64,000 nt of DNA from positions 682,001 through 746,000 of the forward strand of contig NZ_VOLO01000001.1 in the NCBI RefSeq assembly GCF_007954365.1. Direction: 5' to 3'. The translations under genes and the position numbers were made by a program. This document shows positions 1-9,259 of this stretch, piece by piece (position 1 is the first letter of the stretch; each line of letters begins with the position of its first letter). Under the pieces are notes generated by a model that was not told the DNA's origin, did no database searches, and saw nothing but the letters and a program-made list of their open reading frames with translations. Source of the stretch: Frigoribacterium sp. ACAM 257. GTDB lineage: Bacteria > Actinomycetota > Actinomycetes > Actinomycetales > Microbacteriaceae.

Positions 1-1
1 G

Positions 2-103
2 CACCGTGCCCGCGAGTCCGACCTCGCCGCCACGGTCGTCGCCCTCCGCAACACCACGGTCGTGAACACCGTCACGAGCGTGCTGAGAGTCGAAGGAGCC
101 TGA
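2..103 (+). CDS. hom: Homoserine dehydrogenase, C-terminal end (partial)
   Basis: Only the last 33 codons lie in the window, read in the frame ending at TGA 101-103. The peptide has [15 protein letters not shown] and ends SVLRVEGA, which fits the end of the ACT regulatory domain of homoserine dehydrogenase, the NADPH-dependent step from aspartate semialdehyde to homoserine. The stop overlaps the thrC start by 1 base, as expected for a hom-thrC-thrB threonine operon. The assignment rests on a short tail plus its neighbours. Confidence 0.75.
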   Translation, partial: HRARESDLAATVVALRNTTVVNTVTSVLRVEGA

Positions 104-1185
104 TGGCCCACCAGTGGCAGGGTGTCCTGCGCGAGTACGCCGACCGTCTCGACGTCACGGAGGCGACTCCCGTCGTCACCCTCGGCGAGGGCGGCACGCC
201 CCTCATCCCGGCACCGGCGCTGTCCGCGCGCACCGGGGCGAAGGTGTTCGTCAAGTACGAGGGCATGAACCCGACCGGCTCCTTCAAGGACCGCGGCATG
301 ACGATGGCCATCTCGAAGGCCGTCGAGCACGGAGCGAAGGCCGTCATCTGCGCCTCGACCGGCAACACGTCGGCGTCGGCCGCCGCGTACGCCGCCCACG
401 CGGGCATCACCGCGGCGGTCCTCGTGCCCGAGGGCAAGATCGCCATGGGCAAGCTGAGCCAGGCCGTCGCGCACAACGGCCAGCTCATCCAGATCCAGGG
501 CAACTTCGACGACTGCCTCGACATCGCGCGCGACCTGGCCGCCAACTACCCGGTGCACCTCGTCAACTCGGTCAACAACGACCGCATCGAGGGGCAGAAG
601 ACCGCGGCGTTCGAGGTCGTCGACGTGCTCGGCGACGCCCCGGACTTCCACTTCCTCCCCGTGGGGAACGCCGGCAACTACACGGCGTACACCCGCGGCT
701 ACCGCGAGGACGTCGAGGCCGGCCGGTCGACGCGCCTGCCGCGCATGTTCGGCTTCCAGGCGTCCGGCTCGGCGCCCATCGTGGCCGGCGAGGTCGTGAA
801 GCACCCCGAGACCATCGCGAGCGCGATCCGGATCGGCAACCCCGCCTCCTGGCAGCTGGCACTCGAGGCCCGCGACCTCACGAACGGCTGGTTCGGCGCC
901 ATCACCGACGACGCCATCCTCGCGGCGCAGAAGATCCTGGCGGCCGAGGTCGGCGTCTTCGTCGAGCCGGCCTCGGCCATCAGCGTGGCTGGCCTGCTCG
1001 AGCGCTCCGACGCGGGAGTCGTCCCGGCGGGCGCGACGGTCGTCCTCACGGTCACGGGCCACGGCCTGAAGGACCCGCAGTGGGCGCTGCGCCGCGCCGA
1101 CGGCTCCGAGGTCACGCCGACGGTCGTCGAGAGCGACACCTCGCGCGTCGCCGAGGTGCTCGGGCTCGTCCCGGCGTCTGCATGA
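103..1185 (+). CDS. thrC: Threonine synthase
   Basis: A 360-residue PLP enzyme converting O-phosphohomoserine to threonine in the cytoplasm. The PLP lysine motif GSFKDRGM is at about residues 59-66 and a serine/threonine-rich phosphate loop ([14 protein letters not shown]) follows near residue 85; a glycine-rich [14 protein letters not shown] segment is near residue 187. The length matches the short actinobacterial class of threonine synthase. The ATG at 103 shares its A with the hom stop, so translation is probably coupled. It is followed 13 bp later by thrB, giving the last two steps of threonine synthesis in one transcript. Confidence 0.96.
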   Translation: MAHQWQGVLREYADRLDVTEATPVVTLGEGGTPLIPAPALSARTGAKVFVKYEGMNPTGSFKDRGMTMAISKAVEHGAKAVICASTGNTSASAAAYAAHAGITAAVLVPEGKIAMGKLSQAVAHNGQLIQIQGNFDDCLDIARDLAANYPVHLVNSVNNDRIEGQKTAAFEVVDVLGDAPDFHFLPVGNAGNYTAYTRGYREDVEAGRSTRLPRMFGFQASGSAPIVAGEVVKHPETIASAIRIGNPASWQLALEARDLTNGWFGAITDDAILAAQKILAAEVGVFVEPASAISVAGLLERSDAGVVPAGATVVLTVTGHGLKDPQWALRRADGSEVTPTVVESDTSRVAEVLGLVPASA

Positions 1186-1198
1186 CCGAGGCACGCCG

Positions 1199-2152
1199 AT
1201 GACCAAGGTGGGCGACCCGCGCTCGGTCCTGGTCCGGGTGCCGGCGACGTCCGCGAACCTCGGGCCGGGCTTCGACACGCTCGGGCTGGCCGTCTCCCTG
1301 TACGACGAGCTCGTGGTCACGACGACCACGAGCCCGGGCGTCGAGGTGCACGTCGAGGGGGTCGGCGCCGGCGAGGTACCCACCGACGAGGGCAACCTCG
1401 TCGTGCAGGCGATCGCCGCGGCCTACGCGTCGGTCGGGCAGCCGCTGCCGGGGCTCCGGCTCCGGGCGCGCAACGTCATCCCGCACGGCCGCGGCCTCGG
1501 CTCGTCCGCCGCCGCCATCGTCTCCGGCGTCGTCGCGGCCAAGGGCCTGCTCGAGGGCGTCGTCGACTTCTCGTCCGCCGACCTGCTGCGTGTGGCGACC
1601 GAGATGGAGGGCCACGCCGACAACGTCGCGCCCGCCCTGTTCGGCGGACTGACCATCGCGTGGATGACCTCGTCCGGGCCGGCCCACAAGCGCCTGCTGG
1701 TGCACCGTGGCGTGTCGCCCGTCGTCTTCGTGCCGCAGTCGACCCTGTCGACCAAGCTCGCACGCAGCCTCCAGCCGGCGTCGGTGCCGCACGAGGACGC
1801 GACGTTCAACGTGTCCCGCTCGGCGCTGCTCGTGGCGGCCCTGATCCAGAGCCCCGAGCTGCTCCTCGCCGCGACGGAGGACAGGCTCCACCAGAGCTAC
1901 CGGGCGAGCGCCATGCCCGAGACCGATGCCCTGATCACGATGCTGAGGAACGCCGGCCTGGCCGCCGTCGTCTCCGGCGCGGGTCCCTCGCTGCTGGTCC
2001 TCGGCAGCGACCCCGCGCAGCGCTTGTTCGCGGCGGATCTCGTGGCCGAGCACTCCCTGTCCGACTGGCGCGCCGTCATGCTCGCCGTCGACCTGCGGGG
2101 TGCTACAGTGAAGCCGCACCCGGTAGAGAATCAAGATCCCCTGGGCATCTAG
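1199..2152 (+). CDS. thrB: Homoserine kinase
   Basis: A 317-residue GHMP-family kinase that phosphorylates homoserine to O-phosphohomoserine, the substrate of ThrC. The N-terminal VRVPATSANLGPGFDTLGLA signature and the ATP-binding loop PHGRGLGSSAAAIVSG (about residues 97-112) are intact; the C-terminal GHMP motif VVSGAGPSLLVLG is present near residue 258. It starts 13 bp after thrC with a GAGG about 8 nt upstream of the ATG. The enzyme order hom-thrC-thrB means this cluster makes threonine from aspartate semialdehyde. Confidence 0.96.
   Translation: MTKVGDPRSVLVRVPATSANLGPGFDTLGLAVSLYDELVVTTTTSPGVEVHVEGVGAGEVPTDEGNLVVQAIAAAYASVGQPLPGLRLRARNVIPHGRGLGSSAAAIVSGVVAAKGLLEGVVDFSSADLLRVATEMEGHADNVAPALFGGLTIAWMTSSGPAHKRLLVHRGVSPVVFVPQSTLSTKLARSLQPASVPHEDATFNVSRSALLVAALIQSPELLLAATEDRLHQSYRASAMPETDALITMLRNAGLAAVVSGAGPSLLVLGSDPAQRLFAADLVAEHSLSDWRAVMLAVDLRGATVKPHPVENQDPLGI
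2104..2109 (+). promoter_or_regulatory. Candidate -10 box for rho inside the thrB 3' end
   Basis: TACAGT fits the actinobacterial -10 pattern TANNNT and lies about 300 bp before the rho start, inside the last codons of thrB. No convincing -35 is visible. If used, rho would have a ~297-nt leader. Low certainty because such a hexamer is expected by chance in a long search. Confidence 0.3.
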
Positions 2153-2412
2153 CAGCACCTCCTCGGTTCTCGAGTAAGTGCGTCGAGTCCCCAGGCTCCC
2201 CGATCCCCCCGGGCCGCACATCCCGTAGTGCACATCTCGCAGTGTGCGTCCGCCTGTCTGGCGTACGTGCACCGCACCTCCGTGAGCTCCCCTGCGCATC
2301 CCGCGCAGCGCGCAACCGCGCAGGGCCTGCCGACAGGGCAGACCCCAGGCCACGAGGTGTGACCAGCTCAGCCTCGCGGCTCTCGCGGGGGAGCGGAAGG
2401 AACCCAACACCA
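2153..2412 (+). promoter_or_regulatory. Long untranslated leader of rho
   Basis: A 260-bp stretch without a credible gene between thrB and rho. It holds several short C-rich and GCGCAG repeats and pairable segments, for example CTGCGC at 2292-2297 with GCGCAG at 2303-2308, and CTGCC/GGCAG around 2327-2341. It ends in GGGGGAGCGGAAGG, a likely ribosome-binding region, 7-20 nt before the GTG. Rho autoregulation through a long leader is known in several bacteria; whether it applies here is inference. Confidence 0.5.
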
Positions 2413-4680
2413 GTGTCAGACGTCGACATCCGCAACTCTGCGGACACCACCGCCGAACTCAGCGCCATGCGCCTCCCGCAGCTCCAGGCCCTCGCCTCCT
2501 CGCTCGGCATCAGCGGTCTCTCCAAGCTCCGCAAGGGCGACCTCGTCGCCGCGATCGCCGCCGTGCAGGCGCAGTCGGCCGGGGGCAGCGCCGCCCCGGC
2601 CGAGGCCGCCGAGCCCGTCGTCGAGCAGCCCGTCGCAGAGCAGCCCGTGCTCGACGTGCCCGTCGAGACGCCCGCCGACGTGCCCGTCGAGGTCGCCGCA
2701 GGCACCGAGCCGGCCGAGGCCGCTCAGGTCGCCGCCGCCGACGAGGCGCCCGTCGCCCCGACCCGTGCCCGTCGCGGATCGCGACGCGCGACCGCCGCTG
2801 CCGGCGCCCCCGCCCAGCGCGGCGCCGGCGACCACGTCAACGGCGGAGAGTCGGGCGTCGAGCCCGTCCTCCAGGCCCCCGCCACGACCCCGGTCGAGGC
2901 TCCCGCCGCGCAGGCCGAGCAGGCTCCCGCCGAGACCCTGCAGGAGGCGCCGGTCGCCGCCGAGCGTCCGTCGCGCAGCCGCCGTGGCTCGCGCCGCGCC
3001 TCCGACACGACCGTCGCCGAGGCGCAGGCCGCGGCGCAGGGCGAGCAGGCAGCCACCACGGACGCCGACGCGACCGCCGACAGCGATGCAGGCGTGGCCG
3101 CAGGCGCTGACCAGGGCCAGGGAGACCAGGGCCAGGGCGACCAGACCCAGGGCGACCAGGCCGGTCAGCAGGGCGGCGGACGCCGCAGCCGCAGCCGTGG
3201 TCGCGGTGACCGCAAGAACGGCCAGGCCGGTCAGCAGCCGACGAACGGCGACCAGCAGCAGGGCCAGAAGGCCGACCCGCAGCAGGGCGGTCAGCAGGAT
3301 CGTCAGCAGGGCGGTCAGAAGCTCGACCAGCAGCAGGGCGACCGCCAGCAGCAGGGCGACCGTCAGCAGCAGGAGCGACAGCACCAGGACCGCCAGCAGG
3401 GCACCGGCCCTCAGCAGCAGGACGAGAACGGTCGTCAGGGCCGTGGCCGTCAGCGCGACCGCAAGCGCGGCCGCGGCGTCCAGACCGACGAGTTCGAGCC
3501 CGAGATCTCCGACGACGACGTCCTCATCCCCGTCGCCGGCATCCTCGACGTGCTCGAGAACTACGCCTTCGTCCGCACCACGGGCTACCTGCCCGGCGCC
3601 AGCGACGTCTACGTGTCGCTCGGCCAGGTGAAGAAGTACCACCTCCGCAAGGGCGACGCCGTGGTCGGTGCCATCCGCCAGCCGCGCGAGGGCGACCAGG
3701 GCCAGGGGCGTCAGAAGTACAACGCCATCGTCCGGATCGACTCGATCAACGGCCAGCCCGTCGAGGAGGCCGCGAAGCGCGTCGAGTTCGGCAAGCTCAC
3801 CCCCCTCTACCCGCAGGAGCGCCTGCGCCTCGAGACCGAGCAGCAGAAGCTCTCGACCCGCATCATCGACCTGGTGTCGCCCATCGGCAAGGGCCAGCGC
3901 GGCCTGATCGTCTCCCCGCCCAAGGCAGGCAAGACGCTGGTGCTGCAGGCCATCGCCAACGCCATCGCGGTGAACAACCCCGAGGTGCACCTCATGGTCG
4001 TCCTCGTGGACGAGCGTCCCGAAGAGGTCACCGACATGCAGCGCACGGTCAAGGGCGAGGTCATCGCCTCGACCTTCGACCGTCCTGCTGAGGACCACAC
4101 GACGGTCGCCGAGCTCGCCATCGAGCGCGCGAAGCGCCTCGTCGAGCTGGGCCACGACGTCGTCGTTCTGCTCGACTCGATCACCCGTCTCGGCCGCGCC
4201 TACAACCTGTCCGCCCCGGCTTCCGGCCGCGTGCTGTCGGGCGGCGTCGACTCGTCGGCCCTCTACCCGCCGAAGCGCTTCTTCGGCGCCGCGCGCAACA
4301 TCGAGAACGGCGGCTCGCTGACGATCCTGGCGACCGCGCTGGTCGAGACCGGCTCGAAGATGGACGAGGTGATCTTCGAGGAGTTCAAGGGCACCGGCAA
4401 CATGGAGCTCCGCCTCTCCCGTCACCTCGCCGACAAGCGGATCTTCCCGGCCGTCGACGTCAACGCCTCCGGCACCCGTCGGGAAGAGATGCTCCTCAGC
4501 CCCGACGAGGTCAAGATCACGTGGCGCCTGCGCCGTGCCCTCGCCGGGCTCGAGCAGCAGAAGGCGCTCGAGATCGTCCTGGGCAACCTCAAGGAGACGC
4601 AGTCGAACGTCGAGTTCCTCGTGCAGATCCAGAAGTCGATGCCCGCGAACGGCCACGACGCCGGCCACAAAGACCACTGA
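2413..4680 (+). CDS. rho: Transcription termination factor Rho (long actinobacterial form)
   Basis: A 755-residue RNA-dependent ATPase helicase that terminates transcription. An N-terminal Rho-N helical domain ([19 protein letters not shown], residues ~19-37) is followed by about 320 residues of low-complexity Ala/Pro/Glu and then Gln/Gly/Asp/Arg repeats such as [14 protein letters not shown] and [14 protein letters not shown]. The cold-shock-like RNA-binding domain begins near residue 370 ([20 protein letters not shown]). The P-loop PPKAGKT is near residue 503 and the Walker B/R-loop region [15 protein letters not shown] near 580. The GTG at 2413 is preceded by GGAAGG. E. coli Rho is 419 residues, so the insert nearly doubles it. 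Confidence 0.97.
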   Translation: MSDVDIRNSADTTAELSAMRLPQLQALASSLGISGLSKLRKGDLVAAIAAVQAQSAGGSAAPAEAAEPVVEQPVAEQPVLDVPVETPADVPVEVAAGTEPAEAAQVAAADEAPVAPTRARRGSRRATAAAGAPAQRGAGDHVNGGESGVEPVLQAPATTPVEAPAAQAEQAPAETLQEAPVAAERPSRSRRGSRRASDTTVAEAQAAAQGEQAATTDADATADSDAGVAAGADQGQGDQGQGDQTQGDQAGQQGGGRRSRSRGRGDRKNGQAGQQPTNGDQQQGQKADPQQGGQQDRQQGGQKLDQQQGDRQQQGDRQQQERQHQDRQQGTGPQQQDENGRQGRGRQRDRKRGRGVQTDEFEPEISDDDVLIPVAGILDVLENYAFVRTTGYLPGASDVYVSLGQVKKYHLRKGDAVVGAIRQPREGDQGQGRQKYNAIVRIDSINGQPVEEAAKRVEFGKLTPLYPQERLRLETEQQKLSTRIIDLVSPIGKGQRGLIVSPPKAGKTLVLQAIANAIAVNNPEVHLMVVLVDERPEEVTDMQRTVKGEVIASTFDRPAEDHTTVAELAIERAKRLVELGHDVVVLLDSITRLGRAYNLSAPASGRVLSGGVDSSALYPPKRFFGAARNIENGGSLTILATALVETGSKMDEVIFEEFKGTGNMELRLSRHLADKRIFPAVDVNASGTRREEMLLSPDEVKITWRLRRALAGLEQQKALEIVLGNLKETQSNVEFLVQIQKSMPANGHDAGHKDH

Positions 4681-5762
4681 TGTTCGAGTCGGTGTCCGTG
4701 CTCCTCGCGGAGCACGACGACCTCCAGACGCAGCTCAGCGACCCCGCGGTGCACGCGGACGCGGCGCGCGCCAAGAAGATCAACCGTCGCTACGCCGAGC
4801 TCAGCCGCATCGTGGCTGCGCACTCGGCGTGGCAGCAGGCGGTCGACGACCTCGAGGCCGCACGCGAGCTCGCGAAGGAGGACGAGGCGTTCGCCGACGA
4901 GGTGCCCGCGCTCGAGCAGGGTCTGGACGAGTCCCAGGAGAAGCTGCGGCGCCTCCTGATCCCTCGTGATCCCGACGACGGCCGCGACGTGATCATGGAG
5001 ATCAAGGGCGGCGAAGGAGGCGCGGAGAGCGCGCTCTTCGCCGCCGACCTCCTGCGCATGTACCTGCACTACGCCGAGGGCATGGGCTGGAAGTCCGAGA
5101 TGATCCAGAGCGACGACAGCGACCTGGGCGGCTACAAGAACGTCCAGGTGGCCATCAAGTCGAACGCCACGGATCCCTCGCAGGGCGTCTGGGCCCACCT
5201 GAAGTACGAAGGAGGCGTGCACCGCGTCCAGCGCGTGCCCGCCACCGAGTCCCAGGGCCGCATCCACACCTCCACGACCGGTGTCCTCGTGTTCCCCGAG
5301 GTCGACGAGCCCGAGGAGGTCGACATCAACCAGAACGACCTCAAGATCGACGTCTACCGGTCGTCCGGGCCCGGAGGCCAGTCGGTCAACACGACCGACT
5401 CCGCCGTCCGCATCACCCACCTGCCCACGGGCATCGTGGTCGCGATGCAGAACGAGAAGAGCCAGCTGCAGAACCGGGAGGCCGGCATGCGCGTGCTGCG
5501 GGCGCGCATCCTCGCGCGTCAGCAGGAGGAGCAGGCCGCCATCGCGTCGGACGCCCGCAAGAGCCAGATCCGGGGGATGGACAGGTCGGAGCGCATCCGC
5601 ACCTACAACTTCCCCGAGAACCGGATCGCCGACCACCGCACGGGCTACAAGGCGTACAACCTGGACGCCGTGATGGACGGCGCGTTGCAGCCCGTCGTCG
5701 AGTCCTGCATCCAGGCCGACGAAGAGGCCCGGCTCGCCGAGATCGGCGACACCGCGTCGTGA
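4680..5762 (+). CDS. prfA: Peptide chain release factor 1
   Basis: A 360-residue class-I release factor that reads UAA and UAG and triggers peptide hydrolysis on the ribosome. The codon-reading PAT tripeptide ([17 protein letters not shown]) near residue 187 marks RF1 rather than RF2, and the catalytic GGQ is in [14 protein letters not shown] near residue 230. Length is standard. The ATG overlaps the rho stop (ATGA-type overlap at 4678-4682), so rho and prfA are co-translated; prmC, whose product methylates the GGQ glutamine, follows with a 4-bp overlap. Confidence 0.98.
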   Translation: MFESVSVLLAEHDDLQTQLSDPAVHADAARAKKINRRYAELSRIVAAHSAWQQAVDDLEAARELAKEDEAFADEVPALEQGLDESQEKLRRLLIPRDPDDGRDVIMEIKGGEGGAESALFAADLLRMYLHYAEGMGWKSEMIQSDDSDLGGYKNVQVAIKSNATDPSQGVWAHLKYEGGVHRVQRVPATESQGRIHTSTTGVLVFPEVDEPEEVDINQNDLKIDVYRSSGPGGQSVNTTDSAVRITHLPTGIVVAMQNEKSQLQNREAGMRVLRARILARQQEEQAAIASDARKSQIRGMDRSERIRTYNFPENRIADHRTGYKAYNLDAVMDGALQPVVESCIQADEEARLAEIGDTAS

Positions 5763-6646
5763 CCGACGCCGCCGAGGCGCTCGGGCGCTCCCGCACGGTC
5801 GACTCCGCCCTCGTGGCGGCGTCGGCCGTGTTGTCGTCGGCGGGGGTGCCGACGCCCGACGTCGACGCCGAGCTCCTGCTCGCTCACGTGCTCGGCCTCG
5901 GTCGTGGGGTCGTCCGAGCCAGAGCGGTGACGCGATCCGCCGTGACCGCCTCCGACGCGTCGGCGTTCGGGGAGGCGGTGCGACGTCGTGCCGCGCGCGA
6001 GCCCCTGCAGCACATCACCGGCACGGCGGCCTTCCGGTCGATGCACCTGCACGTCGGCCCGGGGGTCTTCGTTCCCCGTCCCGAGACCGAGGGCGTCGCC
6101 CAGCTGGCGATCGACGCGCTGCGCGCGGCGCCCGGCGAGCGTCCCGTGGCCGTCGACCTCGGCACGGGCAGCGGCGCGATCGCCCTGGCGATGGCGACCG
6201 AGGTGCCCGTCGCGTCCGTCGTCGCGGTCGAGCTGTCGCCGCACGCGGCCGTCTGGACCCGTCGCAACATCGCCGCGGTCGGCGCCGGCAACGTGTGGCT
6301 CGTCGAGGGCGGCCTGGCCGGCGCGTTGCCCGAGCTCGACGGCACCGTGTCCGTCGTCGCGTCGAACCCCCCGTACATCCCGGTCGGCATGGTCCCGCGG
6401 GACCCCGAGGTCCGGCTGCACGATCCCGAGCTCGCTCTCTACGGGGGAGCGGACGGCCTCGACGTCGTGCGCGACCTCTCGGTGACGGCCCTCCGCCTCC
6501 TGCACCCCGACGGCGTGCTCGTCGTCGAGCACGGCGAGGAACAAGGAGGCGCGATCCGCGATCTCCTGGACGCCGACGGGTGGCGGTCCACGGTCACGCA
6601 CCCCGATCTCGCCGGTCGCGATCGCGCGACGACGGCGGTGCGCTGA
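5759..6646 (+). CDS. prmC: Release factor glutamine methyltransferase
   Basis: A 295-residue SAM-dependent methyltransferase that methylates the glutamine of the GGQ motif in release factors. It has the SAM-binding glycine loop [15 protein letters not shown] (near residue 136) and the diagnostic NPPY motif in SNPPYIPVG (near residue 204). The GTG start overlaps the prfA stop by 4 bp. Its location beside its substrate gene is the usual arrangement. Confidence 0.96.
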   Translation: MTDAAEALGRSRTVDSALVAASAVLSSAGVPTPDVDAELLLAHVLGLGRGVVRARAVTRSAVTASDASAFGEAVRRRAAREPLQHITGTAAFRSMHLHVGPGVFVPRPETEGVAQLAIDALRAAPGERPVAVDLGTGSGAIALAMATEVPVASVVAVELSPHAAVWTRRNIAAVGAGNVWLVEGGLAGALPELDGTVSVVASNPPYIPVGMVPRDPEVRLHDPELALYGGADGLDVVRDLSVTALRLLHPDGVLVVEHGEEQGGAIRDLLDADGWRSTVTHPDLAGRDRATTAVR

Positions 6647-6669
6647 CGTCCCCTCCAGGTCGTCCGCAC

Positions 6670-6675
6670 TATCAT
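6670..6675 (+). promoter_or_regulatory. Possible -10 box for tsaC
   Basis: TATCAT lies 9 nt before the tsaC ATG, slightly further than the 6-7 nt seen at the clear leaderless starts elsewhere in the window. It would give a leader of only a few bases. Confidence 0.35.
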
Positions 6676-6684
6676 CGTCAGGTC

Positions 6685-7362
6685 ATGGCCTCCCTCTACG
6701 ACCTCTCCGTCGACTCCGAGCTGCTCGCCGGCATGCGCCGGGCCCGTGGCGCCGTCGGGCGCGGCGAGCTCGTGGTCCTGCCCACGGACACGGTCTACGG
6801 CGTGGCCGCCGACGCGTTCGACCCCGGCGCGGTGCAGAAGCTCCTCGACGCGAAGGGGCGGGGTCGTCAGTCGCCGCCTCCCGTCCTCATCAAGGGCCTG
6901 GACACGCTCGCCGCACTCACCTCGACGGTCCCCGACGTGGTGAGGCCGCTGCTGGACGAGTTCTGGCCGGGGCCGCTCACGGTGATCTTCCGCGCGCAGG
7001 CGTCCCTCAGCTGGGATCTCGGCGAGACCCGCGGCACCGTCGCCCTGCGCGTGCCGAGCCACCCCCTCACCCTCGAACTGCTCGAGGAGACCGGTCCCCT
7101 CGCGGTCTCGAGCGCCAACCTCACCGGCCAGCCCGCGGCCGAGACCGCACAGGCGGCGCTCGAGATGCTGGGCGACTCGGTCGCCGTCTACCTCGACGCC
7201 GGCCCCGTGGGCGACGGCTACGAGCGCCGACCCGGCGCCAACACGGGCTCGACGATCGTGGACGCGACGGGCGCGGCCGACGGCGTCCTCCGCATCGTGC
7301 GGCACGGCGTCCTGCCCGACTCCGAGATCAGACGCGTCGTCGGGGCCGACGCACTCGCGTGA
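6685..7362 (+). CDS. tsaC: L-threonylcarbamoyladenylate synthase (TsaC/Sua5 family)
   Basis: A 225-residue YrdC-fold enzyme making threonylcarbamoyl-AMP from threonine, bicarbonate and ATP for the t6A modification of tRNAs reading ANN codons. The family signatures VVLPTDTVYGVAADAF near residue 30, KGRGRQSPPPVLI near residue 56 and the SSANLTGQPA motif near residue 144 are visible. It lacks the extra C-terminal Sua5 domain. It sits 38 bp after prmC, a common neighbour, and the following gene overlaps its end by 4 bp. Confidence 0.95.
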   Translation: MASLYDLSVDSELLAGMRRARGAVGRGELVVLPTDTVYGVAADAFDPGAVQKLLDAKGRGRQSPPPVLIKGLDTLAALTSTVPDVVRPLLDEFWPGPLTVIFRAQASLSWDLGETRGTVALRVPSHPLTLELLEETGPLAVSSANLTGQPAAETAQAALEMLGDSVAVYLDAGPVGDGYERRPGANTGSTIVDATGAADGVLRIVRHGVLPDSEIRRVVGADALA

Positions 7363-8639
7363 GGTACTACCTGCTCGCGATGGTCATCGCGGCAGTCGTC
7401 AGCTTCGTGCTGTCCGTCGTCGTCTGGCGCCTCGGCCTCAGGTTCAAGCTCTACCCGACCATCCGGGAGCGCGACGTCCACAAGACCCCGACTCCCCGCC
7501 TCGGGGGAGTGGCGATGTGGGCGGGCATCGTCGTCGCCCTCCTCGCCGCCTGGTTCGTGTTCCCGTTGATCTCGGGCGTCGACTACTTCCGGCTCGTGTT
7601 CGCGGACCCTGGTCCGCCTCTGGCGATCCTGGGGGCGGCGACGATCATCGTCGTGATCGGCGTGGTGGACGACCTCTACGACCTCGACTGGATGACCAAG
7701 CTCGCCGGCCAGATCATCGCGGCGGGCGTGCTCGCCTGGCAGGGCGTCCAGCTGGTGTCGCTGCCGATCGGGGGCAGCCTCGCCATCGGTTCCCCGTACA
7801 TGTCCCTGATCCTCACGATCCTGGCGATCGTGCTCGTCATGAACGCGGTCAACTTCATCGACGGCCTCGACGGGCTCGTCGCCGGCGTCACGATCATCGC
7901 GAACAGCGTCTTCTTCATCTACAGCTTCGTCATCTCGATCACCATCGGCCAGACCGAGTACTTCAACCTCGCCGCTCTGCTCACCGCCGTCCTGATCGGC
8001 GCCTGCCTCGGGTTCCTGCCGCTCAACTGGCATCCCGCCCGGCTCTTCATGGGCGACGCGGGGGCGTTGCTGACCGGGCTGATCATGGCGACGAGCGCCA
8101 TCTCCGTGACGGGGCAGATCGATCCGGCCACGATCTCACGGTCGGCCCTGCTGCCCGCCTTCATCCCGATCCTGCTCCCGTTCGCGGTGCTCGTGGTGCC
8201 GCTGCTCGACTTCGGGCTCGCCGTGCTCCGCCGCGTGAGCGCCGGCAAATCGCCCTTCACGGCGGACCGCAAGCACCTGCACCACCGTCTGCTCGACATG
8301 GGCCACTCCCACTTCCAGGCCGTGCTGATCTTCTACTCGTGGACCCTCGTCGTCTCCGTGGGCTGCCTGATGTTCCTCTTCGTCAAGCCCTCCTGGCTCG
8401 TCGGCCTGTTCCTGGGCGTGGGCCTCGTCGTCTGCGCAGTCCTCACGCTCGCACCGCTCAGCCGTCGGAAGCGCGTCGAGGTGGCCGTGCAGAGCACTCG
8501 CAGCGAAGCTCTCGCGGCGAGTGCGTCCGGCCGGTTCGACCCGCTCGACGAGGCCGCGGAGGTCCTCGACCCGTCCGACACCGACACGGCCCAGAACGCC
8601 GTGGTGCCCGAACTGACACCCCCGGAGGAACGCCCATGA
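7359..8639 (+). CDS. wecA: Undecaprenyl-phosphate GlcNAc-1-phosphate transferase (WecA/TagO family)
   Basis: A 426-residue polytopic membrane enzyme that moves GlcNAc-1-phosphate from UDP-GlcNAc to undecaprenyl phosphate, the first step of cell-wall polymer synthesis. Hallmarks are GVVDDLYDLDW (the DD pair, near residue 106), NFIDGLDGL (near 166), MGDAGALLTG (near 231) and the HLHHRLLDMGHSH box (near 307). About ten hydrophobic segments are visible. The last ~55 residues are a hydrophilic tail. GTG start overlaps the tsaC stop by 4 bp. The position between tsaC and the atp operon is characteristic of Actinobacteria. Confidence 0.93.
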   Translation: MRYYLLAMVIAAVVSFVLSVVVWRLGLRFKLYPTIRERDVHKTPTPRLGGVAMWAGIVVALLAAWFVFPLISGVDYFRLVFADPGPPLAILGAATIIVVIGVVDDLYDLDWMTKLAGQIIAAGVLAWQGVQLVSLPIGGSLAIGSPYMSLILTILAIVLVMNAVNFIDGLDGLVAGVTIIANSVFFIYSFVISITIGQTEYFNLAALLTAVLIGACLGFLPLNWHPARLFMGDAGALLTGLIMATSAISVTGQIDPATISRSALLPAFIPILLPFAVLVVPLLDFGLAVLRRVSAGKSPFTADRKHLHHRLLDMGHSHFQAVLIFYSWTLVVSVGCLMFLFVKPSWLVGLFLGVGLVVCAVLTLAPLSRRKRVEVAVQSTRSEALAASASGRFDPLDEAAEVLDPSDTDTAQNAVVPELTPPEERP

Positions 8640-9061
8640 ACGCCCGCTCGATCTTCACCAAGATCCTGACCTACACGGGACTGCTGGCCCTCGTGATCGC
8701 CGTCGTCGGAGGTGGCCTCGGCTTCGCCTACGCGGGCACGGACGGCCTGTGGAGCGCCCTGGTCGGGGTCGCCCTGGCAGTCGTCTTCGCGGGCATCACC
8801 GCGGCGAGCATGCTCATCGCCATCCGGTTCCGGCTGGCGGCCTTCTTCGGCATCGTGATGGGCGCGTGGTTGCTGAAGCTCGTCATCTTCGTCGTGCTGC
8901 TGGTGCTCGTGAAGGACCAGCCGTTCGTGAACGACCTCGTGCTGTTCCTGGCGCTGGTCGTGTCGATCGTCGGGACCCTCGCCATCGACGCGCTGGTCGT
9001 GGTCCGCGGCCGGCTGGGCAACGTCAGCGACGCCGTCCTGCCGCCCGCGCCTCAGGACTGA
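8636..9061 (+). CDS. Small membrane protein, AtpI-like
   Basis: A 141-residue protein with four hydrophobic segments (about residues 12-30, 40-60, 67-85 and 98-118) and a polar C-terminus ending PPAPQD. The ATG overlaps the wecA stop by 4 bp and has GGAGG upstream. Sequence is not diagnostic by eye, but the place immediately before atpB and the four-helix layout fit the AtpI / ATP synthase protein I group, thought to help assemble the c-ring. Function is inferred from context. Confidence 0.7.
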   Translation: MNARSIFTKILTYTGLLALVIAVVGGGLGFAYAGTDGLWSALVGVALAVVFAGITAASMLIAIRFRLAAFFGIVMGAWLLKLVIFVVLLVLVKDQPFVNDLVLFLALVVSIVGTLAIDALVVVRGRLGNVSDAVLPPAPQD

Positions 9062-9259
9062 CGGAGCCTCGGCCCGCCGCCCGGCGTCCCCTTTAGGCGT
9101 GGACGACGCGGTCGATCGATCATGTTCCTTGCAGGGCATGAAAAGACCGCCGTCGATTCGTGCCAGCACCGAATACCTTGATAGAGTCTTGACCGTTCCC
9201 CGGCCGCGATTCTCTGCGGGTTCGGATGACAACCCCACCAATCGTCGCGACACTTCAGG
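9062..9259 (+). promoter_or_regulatory. Upstream region of the atp operon
   Basis: This 198-bp gap is visibly richer in A and T than its surroundings (for example 9141-9200), which fits a promoter and leader for the strongly expressed ATP synthase operon. I could not single out a -35/-10 pair; TTGACC at 9189-9194 is the best -35-like word but has no good partner. Confidence 0.4.

Noticed and set aside
2416-4677. A 753-codon open frame on the minus strand, opposite rho
   Set aside because: Leucine/valine-rich shadow created by GC-rich codon structure; rho on the plus strand is unmistakable.
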